Assembly: GCA_028275425.1 (NCBI GenBank)
Contig: JAPWUT010000064.1
Span: 1 to 8,464, forward strand
Direction: 5' to 3'
DNA from: Anaerolineae bacterium
Lineage (GTDB): Bacteria; Chloroflexota; Anaerolineae; SpSt-600
Length of the DNA stretch: 8,464 nucleotides
Within the stretch, counting starts at the first letter, position 1. Each line of letters begins with the position of its first letter. Position numbers and translations under genes: made by a program. The notes beneath the pieces were generated by a model. It had not been told where the DNA came from and did no database searches. It saw only the letters and a program-made list of their open reading frames with translations. Below are positions 1 to 6,476 of this stretch, one piece after another.

Positions 1-2528
1 GAGCGGGCCAGCGCGGCCACGTCGGCGGAGGCGGTGGGGGGCACGGTGGGCGGAGAAACCGGCGGCGCCGCCAGCCCCACCGCCTGCGCCAGCGCGGTCG
101 GCAGGTCCTCCGCCATGGCCACCGAGTTCCCGTAGGCCACCAGCACCCGCTTCAACTCCGGAAAACGCCCCGACGCCGCCTGCAGGTAGAGCGGCTCCAC
201 GTAGAGAAGAGTGTCGTCTATCGGGATGACCAGGAGATTCCCCCGAATCACCTGGGAGCCGTGCTGGTTCCAGAGGGTCAACTGCTGGGAGATGTACGGG
301 TCCTGGTCAAAGCGGGCCTCTATCTGCATGGGCCCGTAAATCAGTTCCTGCTTCGGGAATTTGTAGACGCCCAGTTGCCCGTAATCCTCACCGTCCGAAT
401 CGGCATAGAGCCAGGCAATCATGTTGCGCCGTCCGTTGGGGACGTAGGGGCGCATCAGCAGGAACTCCACCGCGTCCTTATCGGGCAGTTTCATCACCAC
501 GTAGTACGGAGCCATTTCCTGCTCCCCCTGCTCCCGGACTTCCGTCGGCGCGGCCCAGAGGTCCTCTTTGTTGTAGAAGACCTGCGGGTCGTCCATGTGG
601 TAGGCGGCGTAGGCGGCGGCCTGGATGCGGAAAAGTTGCTCCGGGTAGCGCCAGTGGGCCCGCAGGGTAGGAGGCATCTTCTCTACCGGCGCGAATAGGT
701 CGGGGAAAATGGCCTGGTACGTGCGGATGATGGGGTCGCTGGGGTCCACCACGTAGAACGTCGTCTGGCCGGTGTAGGCGTCTATGGCGACCTTGACGCT
801 GTTGCGGATGTAGTTGACGTCGTTGAACGGCTCGGAGTAGGGGAAGCGGTTGCTCCAGGTGTAGGCGTCGTACAGCCAGACGATGCGGCCGTCGGCAATC
901 ACCGCGTAGGGGTCGGGGTCGTACCAGAAGATGGGCGCCAGCGTCCGGACCCGGTCCCCAATTTGCCGGTGGAAGAGGATGCGGCTATCCGGGCGCAGCG
1001 CGGAGGAGAAGAGAATCTGGGAACTGTTGAAGCGGACGGCGAAGAGGAACCGTCGGAAAAATCCACCCAGCGGCACCCCCGCCGGCCCGTCGTAGTGGGT
1101 ATAGATGTTCTCGTCGCCGCTGGGGTAGTCAAACTCCGGCTCGGTGGTGTTCACGATGGCGTATTCTTTGGTCAACTCGCCGAAATAGACCTCGGGGCGG
1201 GTAATCTGCAGGACCGGTTCGGTGCTCTGGGGAGGGATGTCCCGGACCAGCAGGACCGGGAGCCCCTCGCGGGTGAATTCGTTGACGGGGCTCACCACCG
1301 CGCCGTAGCCGTGGGTGAAGACCAGGTGGCGGTTCACCCACGTCTGGGCCTGCTCGGCCAGTTGGTCCACATCCAGTTCCCGCACGGCCAGCATCACTTC
1401 CCGCAGCCCGTCGCTCAGGACGTAGCGGTCCACGTCCACATCGTTGAAGGCGTAGTAGAGGCGAATCTCCTGGAGTTGCCCGTAGGTGGTGAGGAGGGGA
1501 CGCCAGTCCCAGAGACGGATGTTCTGGATGGTGGACCGGTTGGCGTCCAGGACCTCCGGGGTGAGGGTTCCCCTGGCGGGGAAGTCCTGCTCCCGGACGT
1601 TGGTCAGCCCGAAGCCGATGCGGGTGAAGGTGATGGCGTGCTGGATGTAGGGCCGTTCAACGGCCAGTTCGTTGGGGGCGACGACGAAGCGCTGGACGGC
1701 GGCGGGGTAGAGGGAACTGACGACGGTCAGGAGCAGCCAGGAGCCAGCGGTGATGAGGAGGAAGCGCCAGCGGCGGAGGTAGACGTTGAGGAGGGAGAGA
1801 AGAGCGGCAACCAGCAGGACGGCGGTGAGGAGGTTGTAGATGGGGATACGGGCGTGGATGTCGGTATAGCCGGCGCCGAAGACGGCGCCCCGGCTGGAGA
1901 TGAGCAGTCGGAAGCGGGCCAGTTGGTACTGGGCGGCGATGAGAGCCAGGGTCAGTGCGCCCAGGACGGAGAGGTGGGCGATGGGGCCGCGGTCCCCGAG
2001 CGCGCCCGCCGTCCCGTAGACCACCAGTGCGCCCAGCAGGCTGAGGATAGCCAGGGCCAGGAACCAGCCCGCCAGCAGGTCGTAGACCGGCAGTCGGAAG
2101 ATGTAGAAACTGACGTCCCGGCCGAAGATGGGGTCGGTCAGGCCGAAGGGGACGGCATGGCGGAAGGCGAGGAAATCCAGCCAATGGGATGATAGGATAT
2201 CGGCCATGATGAAAGTGATGAAAAGCCCGACGCCGATTAGGATGCCAATGCGGCCGAGTCGGAGGGTGCGAACGATGCGCCTTTTGGAAAAGAGCCGAGG
2301 AAAGAGGAACCAGTTTACGGCCAGGGCCACTGATGCCAGCAATCCACCGGCCAAGAAAGTTGTAACCGCTGTCAAAAGCCGGGTCTGGTATACCGAGGGG
2401 TAGCCAAGCTCTTCAAACCAGAGCCATTCGGTGTAGATTTTGGCGGCAAGCTTGAGGAGGCCTGGGCCAAGCATTAGGGCAAGCGCTAAACCAACAGCCA
2501 AAATTATCAACTTCAAACGCAAAGGCAT
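1..2528 (-). CDS. UPF0182 family large membrane protein, C-terminus cut by window edge
   Basis: The minus strand is open from the ATG at 2528-2526 to base 1 (842 complete codons). The N-terminal ~280 residues hold about seven hydrophobic helices (for example near 5-25, 51-76, 93-112, 152-172 and 186-204). A long soluble, probably extracytoplasmic part follows. Family hallmarks are visible: YTEWLWFEELGY at 32-43, DPIFGRDVSFYIFRLPVY at 132-149 and GAGYTDIHARIP from 218. Near the end come SQVIRGNLLVIPIDDTLLYV and then VLVAYGNSVAMAEDL. UPF0182 (COG1615) proteins usually have about 900-1000 residues, so a short C-terminal piece is missing. A Pro/Ala-rich low-complexity stretch lies near the left edge. 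The biochemical function of the family is unknown to me. The gene is transcribed away from the redox cluster and is more GC-rich than it. Confidence 0.95.
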   Translation of the reverse strand, partial: MPLRLKLIILAVGLALALMLGPGLLKLAAKIYTEWLWFEELGYPSVYQTRLLTAVTTFLAGGLLASVALAVNWFLFPRLFSKRRIVRTLRLGRIGILIGVGLFITFIMADILSSHWLDFLAFRHAVPFGLTDPIFGRDVSFYIFRLPVYDLLAGWFLALAILSLLGALVVYGTAGALGDRGPIAHLSVLGALTLALIAAQYQLARFRLLISSRGAVFGAGYTDIHARIPIYNLLTAVLLVAALLSLLNVYLRRWRFLLITAGSWLLLTVVSSLYPAAVQRFVVAPNELAVERPYIQHAITFTRIGFGLTNVREQDFPARGTLTPEVLDANRSTIQNIRLWDWRPLLTTYGQLQEIRLYYAFNDVDVDRYVLSDGLREVMLAVRELDVDQLAEQAQTWVNRHLVFTHGYGAVVSPVNEFTREGLPVLLVRDIPPQSTEPVLQITRPEVYFGELTKEYAIVNTTEPEFDYPSGDENIYTHYDGPAGVPLGGFFRRFLFAVRFNSSQILFSSALRPDSRILFHRQIGDRVRTLAPIFWYDPDPYAVIADGRIVWLYDAYTWSNRFPYSEPFNDVNYIRNSVKVAIDAYTGQTTFYVVDPSDPIIRTYQAIFPDLFAPVEKMPPTLRAHWRYPEQLFRIQAAAYAAYHMDDPQVFYNKEDLWAAPTEVREQGEQEMAPYYVVMKLPDKDAVEFLLMRPYVPNGRRNMIAWLYADSDGEDYGQLGVYKFPKQELIYGPMQIEARFDQDPYISQQLTLWNQHGSQVIRGNLLVIPIDDTLLYVEPLYLQAASGRFPELKRVLVAYGNSVAMAEDLPTALAQAVGLAAPPVSPPTVPPTASADVAALAR

Positions 2529-2530
2529 CG

Positions 2531-2537
2531 CCTCCTT
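2531..2537 (-). promoter_or_regulatory. Ribosome binding site of the UPF0182 gene, tightly spaced
   Basis: On the minus strand AAGGAGG ends only two bases before the ATG at 2528. That spacing is short. TTG codons at positions 3 and 5 of the same frame would be better placed, so the true start could lie 2-4 codons downstream. ATG is kept because it gives a normal N-terminal membrane helix and nothing contradicts it. Confidence 0.6.
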
Positions 2538-2547
2538 TTTGCCAAGC

Positions 2548-2576
2548 ATTATACTGGCACAGAAGTAGAGCGGCAA
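2548..2576 (-). promoter_or_regulatory. Sigma-70-type promoter of the UPF0182 gene
   Basis: Reading the minus strand, TTGCCG (2576-2571; 4 of 6 matches to TTGACA) is followed by a 17-base spacer and a perfect TATAAT (2553-2548). Transcription would start near 2541, giving an untranslated leader of only about 13 bases. That leader is just long enough to hold the AAGGAGG site. Motif, spacing and position before a start codon all agree. It has not been tested experimentally. Confidence 0.7.
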
Positions 2577-2632
2577 ATCGGCGGTAGAAGCGGGCTTAGC
2601 GAGAGGCCTCGTCTGCAAGACCCAAAATGTGA

Positions 2633-2651
2633 CCTTTGTCGCTGACAAGGG
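2633..2651. promoter_or_regulatory. Imperfect inverted repeat in the divergent intergenic region, possible operator
   Basis: Arms CCtTTGTC and GACAAgGG flank the centre GCT; seven of eight positions pair and the eighth is a T-G wobble. The core is TTGTC-GCT-GACAA. It lies about 57 bases outside the UPF0182 -35 box and overlaps the -35 candidate of the plus-strand genes, where a repressor site would be expected. The core does not match the FNR (TTGAT-N4-ATCAA) or CRP consensus. I cannot name the regulator. Confidence 0.35.
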
Positions 2652-2670
2652 CTGATTTCCAGGCTAAGCT
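2642..2670 (+). promoter_or_regulatory. Weak candidate promoter for the ferredoxin-led gene cluster
   Basis: CTGACA (2642-2647; 5 of 6 matches to TTGACA), a 17-base spacer and TAAGCT (2665-2670; 3 of 6 matches to TATAAT) would start transcription near 2677, about 50 bases before the ferredoxin gene. The -10 element is poor, so an activator or an alternative sigma factor may be needed. The rest of the 2529-2728 intergenic stretch shows only a small CGAG/CTCG hairpin at 2600-2611. Confidence 0.3.
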
Positions 2671-2728
2671 TTGAAATTGGACTGGCATCAAAGGGGCGCG
2701 AAGCCGCCGGAGAAATTAGGAGGGGGAA

Positions 2729-2977
2729 ATGAGTGGCAAATTCTTCAAGGTCACAATCAAGCGGGAAGAGTGCATAAGTTGCGGAGCATGTTGGAGCAGC
2801 TGCCCAGAGGTTTTTGAAGAGAACGAAGAAGATGGCTTCAGCCAGATTGTAGAAGCCTACCGTCTCTCAGGAAACATTGCCGAGGGGCAGGTCCCGGAAG
2901 CCCTGGGCAATTGCGTGCAGGAAGCCGCCAGTGGCTGCCCGGTGGAAATAATCCATGTAGAGGAGGTTGGCTCATGA
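2729..2977 (+). CDS. Ferredoxin with a single [4Fe-4S] cluster, six cysteines
   Basis: This small cytoplasmic electron carrier has 82 residues. Cys15, Cys18 and Cys21 form the CxxCxxC motif, and Cys70 followed by Pro71 is the expected fourth cluster ligand. Cys25 (also followed by Pro) and Cys62 are additional. In the Desulfovibrio gigas-type ferredoxins the equivalent pair are remnants of a lost second cluster and can form a disulfide. The chain is acidic, as expected for a ferredoxin. AGGAGGGGG at 2718-2726 places the ATG well. Its stop codon overlaps the start of the hemerythrin gene (ATGA), so the two are probably translationally coupled. Its partner may be the NDH-2 or a di-iron protein encoded downstream; the sequence does not decide this. 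Confidence 0.92.
   Translation: MSGKFFKVTIKREECISCGACWSSCPEVFEENEEDGFSQIVEAYRLSGNIAEGQVPEALGNCVQEAASGCPVEIIHVEEVGS
2961..2966 (+). promoter_or_regulatory. Ribosome binding site that fixes the hemerythrin start
   Basis: AGGAGG lies seven bases before the ATG at 2974, inside the end of the ferredoxin gene. It supports that start over the in-frame codon at 2911. The earlier start would add 21 residues lacking any HHE-family features, encoded entirely within the ferredoxin reading frame. Confidence 0.75.
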
Positions 2978-3519
2978 AACCCACAGAGACTTTGATGCAC
3001 GAGCACAAAATCATCCTCCTGGTTCTAGACGCTGCTGAGCGTGAAGCTCGGCGGATGGGGGAGACAGGACAAGTCCGGGTGGAGCGGCTGGAGCAAATGG
3101 TGGACTTCTTCCGCAACTTCGCCGATCGCTGCCACCATGCCAAGGAGGAGAAATTGCTCTTCGTTCGGATGGAGGAGCGGGGAATGTCCCGTGAAGCTGG
3201 CCCAATCGGCGTGATGCTCTACGAGCATGACTTAGGGCGTGGGCATGTGCGGGCCATTGCCGAGCTTCTCCCCCAAGTCGCTAACAACCCCGCTGCCGGG
3301 CGCGAAATTCAGCAGCATCTGGAGGATTACATCCGATTGCTGCGTGACCACATCTACAAAGAGGACTACATCCTTTACCCAATGGCTGACCAGTTACTAT
3401 CGCCCGAGGACCAGAAAGCTTTGGAGGAAGCCTTTGTGCGGGTGGAACGGGAGGAAATCGGCGAAGGAGTTCACGAGAGATACGTGGAGCTGGCCCATGC
3501 ACTGGCGGGAGGGGAGTGA
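2974..3519 (+). CDS. Hemerythrin-like HHE cation-binding protein
   Basis: 181 residues, predicted to be a soluble all-helical bundle binding a non-heme di-iron site. The motifs come in family order: MHEHK at 8-12 (His9/His11), CHHAKEEKLLF at 53-63 (His54, Glu58), YEHD at 83-86 (His85), His91, QHLED with His115, and DHIYKEDYILYP at 125-136 (His126, Glu130). These match the HHE domain (hemerythrin/YtfE type), whose members bind O2 or sense or handle O2, NO or iron. I see no additional domain or signal peptide. The gene overlaps the ferredoxin stop codon by four bases, and its own stop lies two bases before the next ATG. Whether it binds O2 reversibly, acts in iron-sulfur repair or scavenges NO cannot be read from the sequence. 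Confidence 0.9.
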   Translation: MKPTETLMHEHKIILLVLDAAEREARRMGETGQVRVERLEQMVDFFRNFADRCHHAKEEKLLFVRMEERGMSREAGPIGVMLYEHDLGRGHVRAIAELLPQVANNPAAGREIQQHLEDYIRLLRDHIYKEDYILYPMADQLLSPEDQKALEEAFVRVEREEIGEGVHERYVELAHALAGGE

Positions 3520-3521
3520 AT

Positions 3522-3845
3522 ATGATAGAAGTTCACCTGTATGGCAAACTGCGGCGGTTGGGGCCTGACCCCCGTGGCGACCGAGATTGCGTGCTATGGT
3601 TAGACGCGCGGCCGGGGGAAACGGTGGGTTCGGTCCTGGAGCGGCTGGGCGTTCGGACCGAGGAGGTTGCCCATATCTTCCTCAACGGCAAGCTTCTGAC
3701 CACGTGCAACTCCATGGCTCCTTGGCTCCGCTACCAGCGAGCACGAGAGGACGTCCCCACTTGCGAGCCCAACCTTGACTATCCGGTGAGGGATGGTGAC
3801 CGGCTGGGAATCTTCGGCCGAGATATGGCTTTGCTTGTAGTGTAA
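3522..3845 (+). CDS. MoaD/ThiS-like ubiquitin-fold protein without the C-terminal Gly-Gly
   Basis: 107 residues from ATG 3522. GGAGG at 3508-3512 sits nine bases before this ATG; a GTG at 3516 is also possible but too close to the Shine-Dalgarno. The beta-grasp pattern of the MoaD/ThiS family is visible: IEVHLYGKLRRLG at 2-14, GETVGSVLERLGV at 32-44, a strand with IFLNGK at 52-57, and VRDGDRLGIFG at 89-99. Classical sulfur carriers end in Gly-Gly, which is adenylated and thiocarboxylated. This protein ends in MALLVV, so that chemistry is unlikely. An insert with Cys62 and Cys81 lies at about 60-85. It starts two bases after the hemerythrin stop and ends five bases before the NDH-2 start. It may be a small partner of a neighbouring enzyme. 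Confidence 0.75.
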   Translation: MIEVHLYGKLRRLGPDPRGDRDCVLWLDARPGETVGSVLERLGVRTEEVAHIFLNGKLLTTCNSMAPWLRYQRAREDVPTCEPNLDYPVRDGDRLGIFGRDMALLVV

Positions 3846-3850
3846 GAACG

Positions 3851-5161
3851 ATGGCTAAGGCTGGAGAGTCAAGCCTTTCCAGGAAGCATGTCCTCATTTT
3901 GGGTGCGGGATTTGCCGGCCTTTACACCGCCCTGCACCTTGATAATCTGCTGCCCCGTGATGCACCAGTGGACATAACATTAGTGGACCAGAACCATTTT
4001 CATCTGTTCACGCCCTTGCTGCATGAGGCGGCCAGCGGGGTGATTCACCCTGGGCTTATCATGACCCCAATCCGCCGTCTGCTTCGGGGCAGCCGGGTCC
4101 GGTTCCTGCGCGCCCGCGTGGACAAGATAGAGCTGGACCGACAGGAAGTCCAACTCTGTTGCATGATGCTCAATTACGACATTCTGGTCATTGCGCTGGG
4201 TTCGGTGACCAACTTCTACGGCTTGGAATCCATACGCGGGCGAGCTCTGGAGCTCAAAACAGCAAGCGATGCCGAGCGGTTGCGCTGCCATATAATCAAC
4301 CGCTTTGAGGCGGCAACCAGAGAGCGCGACCCTCAACGCCGCCGTCGGTTGCTTACATTCACCGTCGTCGGGGGTGGCTGCACGGGGGTGGAGGCTGTAA
4401 CCGAACTGCGGGAGTTCCTGCTCCACCTGCAAGCCGATCAGTACAACTCCATCCCTTTGGAGGAAATACGGACCGTTTTGGTGGAAATGCAAGACCGGGT
4501 ATTGCCTCAGATGGGCCCCGTCCTTTCCAAGGCGGCTCTGCAGCGGATGCAGGAAATGGGAATAGAGGTCTTGCTCAACACCCAGGTACGGGATTGGACA
4601 GATGAAGGGCTAATCTTTGCCGATAGCCGCCCTCCTTTGCCGACGGATACCGTAATCTGGGTCGCCGGGGTACGGGCTAACCCTGTAGTTGCGGCCTTGC
4701 CACTGGAGAAGGACAAATACGGCCGGATTGTCGTGGACTCATATCTCCGAGTCCCTGGCAGACCCAACGTTTATGTCCTTGGTGATGCTGCCCATGCCCG
4801 GCATCCTCAGACTGGTAAGGTCTACCCACCTACTGCACAGGTCGCCTACCGGCAGGCGCCAGTTGCAGCGGCCAACATTGCTGCCGATTTGACCGGCGGG
4901 ACGCCTCGCATCTTTGACTTCACCTACATTGGCGACTTGGTCTCCTTAGGCCGCTTTTCAGGGGTAGCGGACCCATTCGGTCGCCAACTGCGGGGCTTCT
5001 CTGCCTGGGCAATGTGGAAGTTCTACTACCTGCTGCGGCTTGTTGGTTGGCAGAACCGGCTGCGGGTAGCGTTGAATTGGATTATAGCACTCTTGTTCCC
5101 CGCCCAAAGCTCTATCTCTTACGAATGCTCTCCAGAGTGCGCAAGGGAAATGTGCTTGTGA
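3851..5161 (+). CDS. Type II NADH:quinone oxidoreductase (NDH-2), FAD-dependent
   Basis: 436 residues, predicted to oxidise NAD(P)H and reduce membrane quinone without pumping protons. The N-terminal FAD-binding Rossmann motif GAGFAG is at 18-23. The second nucleotide-binding motif, GGGCTGVE at 174-181, should bind NAD(P)H. VYVLGDAAHA at 307-316 is the C-terminal FAD-contact motif. The quinone-site region reads AQVAYRQ at 329-335, where the family pattern is AQxAxQQ, so Arg replaces one Gln. Residues 383-416 form amphipathic and hydrophobic helices typical of the NDH-2 membrane anchor. An additional tail carries Cys426, Cys430 and Cys435. The Shine-Dalgarno is weak, and the start lies five bases after the preceding stop, so translation is probably coupled. 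A different FAD-linked acceptor, such as the ferredoxin, cannot be excluded. Confidence 0.88.
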   Translation: MAKAGESSLSRKHVLILGAGFAGLYTALHLDNLLPRDAPVDITLVDQNHFHLFTPLLHEAASGVIHPGLIMTPIRRLLRGSRVRFLRARVDKIELDRQEVQLCCMMLNYDILVIALGSVTNFYGLESIRGRALELKTASDAERLRCHIINRFEAATRERDPQRRRRLLTFTVVGGGCTGVEAVTELREFLLHLQADQYNSIPLEEIRTVLVEMQDRVLPQMGPVLSKAALQRMQEMGIEVLLNTQVRDWTDEGLIFADSRPPLPTDTVIWVAGVRANPVVAALPLEKDKYGRIVVDSYLRVPGRPNVYVLGDAAHARHPQTGKVYPPTAQVAYRQAPVAAANIAADLTGGTPRIFDFTYIGDLVSLGRFSGVADPFGRQLRGFSAWAMWKFYYLLRLVGWQNRLRVALNWIIALLFPAQSSISYECSPECAREMCL

Positions 5162-5172
5162 GAACAAAGAAA

Positions 5173-5182
5173 AAGGAGGAGG
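5173..5182 (+). promoter_or_regulatory. Ribosome binding site that fixes the DUF438 protein start
   Basis: AAGGAGGAGG lies just before the ATG at 5185 (two bases from its end, five from the first GGAGG core). It shows that the earlier in-frame ATG at 5014, inside the NDH-2 gene, is not the start; that extension would be only an out-of-frame reading of NDH-2. Confidence 0.8.
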
Positions 5183-5184
5183 CC

Positions 5185-6447
5185 ATGAGCGAGTACATTA
5201 ATAACCGGCAGAAGCGGAAGGAAATCCTTAAGAACATCATACGGCAGCTGCACGAGGGCCGTACAGTTGATGAAGTAAAGGCAGAATTTGCTGCGTTTCT
5301 CCGGGACGTAGGGCCTACGGAGATTGCCGAGATTGAACAGGCGCTGATAGATGAAGGCCTCCCAGAGATGGAGATTAAGCGGCTCTGCGACGTCCACGTT
5401 GCTGTCTTTCGGGAGTCTTTGGAGACCCAGCAGAAGCCTGAGACTATCCCTGGCCACCCCATCCATACCTTTCGGGCAGAGAACCAGGCCGCAGCTGTTG
5501 TGCTGGACCGTCTCCAAAAAGCGATAGAAGCCCTTCTGGAAGACCCCACAAATCCTGTCCGTCTGGATGAGGCCCGACAGCGCCTGGCGGAAATGCGGGA
5601 ATACGAGAAGCACTACCGCCGCAAGGAGCTTTTCTTGTTCCCGTATCTGGAGCGGAAAGGTTTCTCCGGCCCTTCCACAGTAATGTGGGCCATCCACGAC
5701 GACATCCGAGGTTGGTGGAAAGCACTGGCTGCACTTTTGGAAGCGGGCCCAGGGGAGGATGTGGAGGACTTCCGGGAGCGGGTGAAAAGTATCTTCTGGC
5801 CTATGGCTACCGCTATCCGAGAGATGTTCTACAAGGAGGAAAACATCCTGTTCCCTACCTCGCTGCAGTTGCTTACAGAGGAGGACTGGCGGGCCATTCG
5901 GGCGCAGGAGGCCGAAGTAGGGTATGCTTACGTTCAGCCGGAAGAGGTCTTGGCAGCGCCTGCGCCAGCTCCCACTCCTGCACCGGCGGAAGTGGCACCA
6001 CCCCCAGAGGCTCGGGCCTTGGTCAGCGTCATGCTTCACCTGGATACTGGCACCCTTTCCCCTGAAGAGGTCAACCTAATCCTGAACACGCTCCCGGTGG
6101 AAGTCACCTATGTGGACGAGAATGACACCGTCCGCTACTTTAATAAGCCTCGGGAGCGGACTTTCTTGCGGCCTCCGGCTGTCATCGGCCGCAAGGTCCA
6201 GAAGTGTCATCCTCCCGCCAGCTTACACAGGGTCCAGCGCATCTTAGACGAGTTCCGGGCGGGGAAGCGTGACGTGGCTGAGTTCTGGATTCAGATGAAT
6301 GGGCGGTTCATCCACATCCGTTACTTTCCCTTGCGCGATGAGCAGGGAAGGTACCGAGGGACCTTGGAAGTAGTGCAAGATGTAACTGAAATTCGGGCGT
6401 TGCAGGGAGAGCGGCGGCTTTTGGATGAGGAGCCAATCATTAGGTAG
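5185..6447 (+). CDS. DUF438 - hemerythrin (HHE) - PAS domain protein
   Basis: 420 residues, predicted cytoplasmic, probably a sensor of O2, NO or redox state. Residues 1-80 match the DUF438 domain. Residues 90-235 form a hemerythrin-like helical bundle with His91/His94, His143 and Glu148 (HYRRKELFLFP), His171 with Asp172, and a final FYKEENILFP at 215-224 (Glu218). Met214 occupies the position where the neighbouring HHE protein has His126, so this site lacks one usual ligand. A Pro/Ala-rich linker spans 256-275. Residues 296-405 form a PAS domain, with Cys341-His342-Pro-Pro as its most striking motif. No kinase, cyclase or DNA-binding output domain follows, so signalling would have to go through a partner. 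The gene starts 23 bases after the NDH-2 stop and fits the same operon. The order DUF438-HHE-PAS is a recurring family arrangement. Confidence 0.88.
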   Translation: MSEYINNRQKRKEILKNIIRQLHEGRTVDEVKAEFAAFLRDVGPTEIAEIEQALIDEGLPEMEIKRLCDVHVAVFRESLETQQKPETIPGHPIHTFRAENQAAAVVLDRLQKAIEALLEDPTNPVRLDEARQRLAEMREYEKHYRRKELFLFPYLERKGFSGPSTVMWAIHDDIRGWWKALAALLEAGPGEDVEDFRERVKSIFWPMATAIREMFYKEENILFPTSLQLLTEEDWRAIRAQEAEVGYAYVQPEEVLAAPAPAPTPAPAEVAPPPEARALVSVMLHLDTGTLSPEEVNLILNTLPVEVTYVDENDTVRYFNKPRERTFLRPPAVIGRKVQKCHPPASLHRVQRILDEFRAGKRDVAEFWIQMNGRFIHIRYFPLRDEQGRYRGTLEVVQDVTEIRALQGERRLLDEEPIIR

Positions 6448-6476
6448 AATGAGGTCAGTGGTACAGGAGAGGTACG

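Noticed and set aside
963..2192. Plus-strand open frame of 409 codons opposite the UPF0182 gene
   Set aside because: The opposite strand encodes a clear UPF0182 protein through this whole stretch. The plus-strand translation is a low-complexity Gly/Glu/Asp/Val-rich product, as expected from antisense reading of GC-rich codons.
2600..2611. Small CGAG/CTCG inverted repeat in the intergenic region
   Set aside because: A four-base stem is expected by chance, and it does not overlap a convincing promoter element.
2529..2728. Riboswitch or small RNA in the intergenic region
   Set aside because: The leader of either unit is short and I see no conserved riboswitch core or terminator-like structure.
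5119..6039. Minus-strand open frame of 306 codons opposite the DUF438 gene
   Set aside because: The plus strand encodes recognisable DUF438, HHE and PAS motifs. The minus frame has no recognisable motif and no convincing ribosome binding site.
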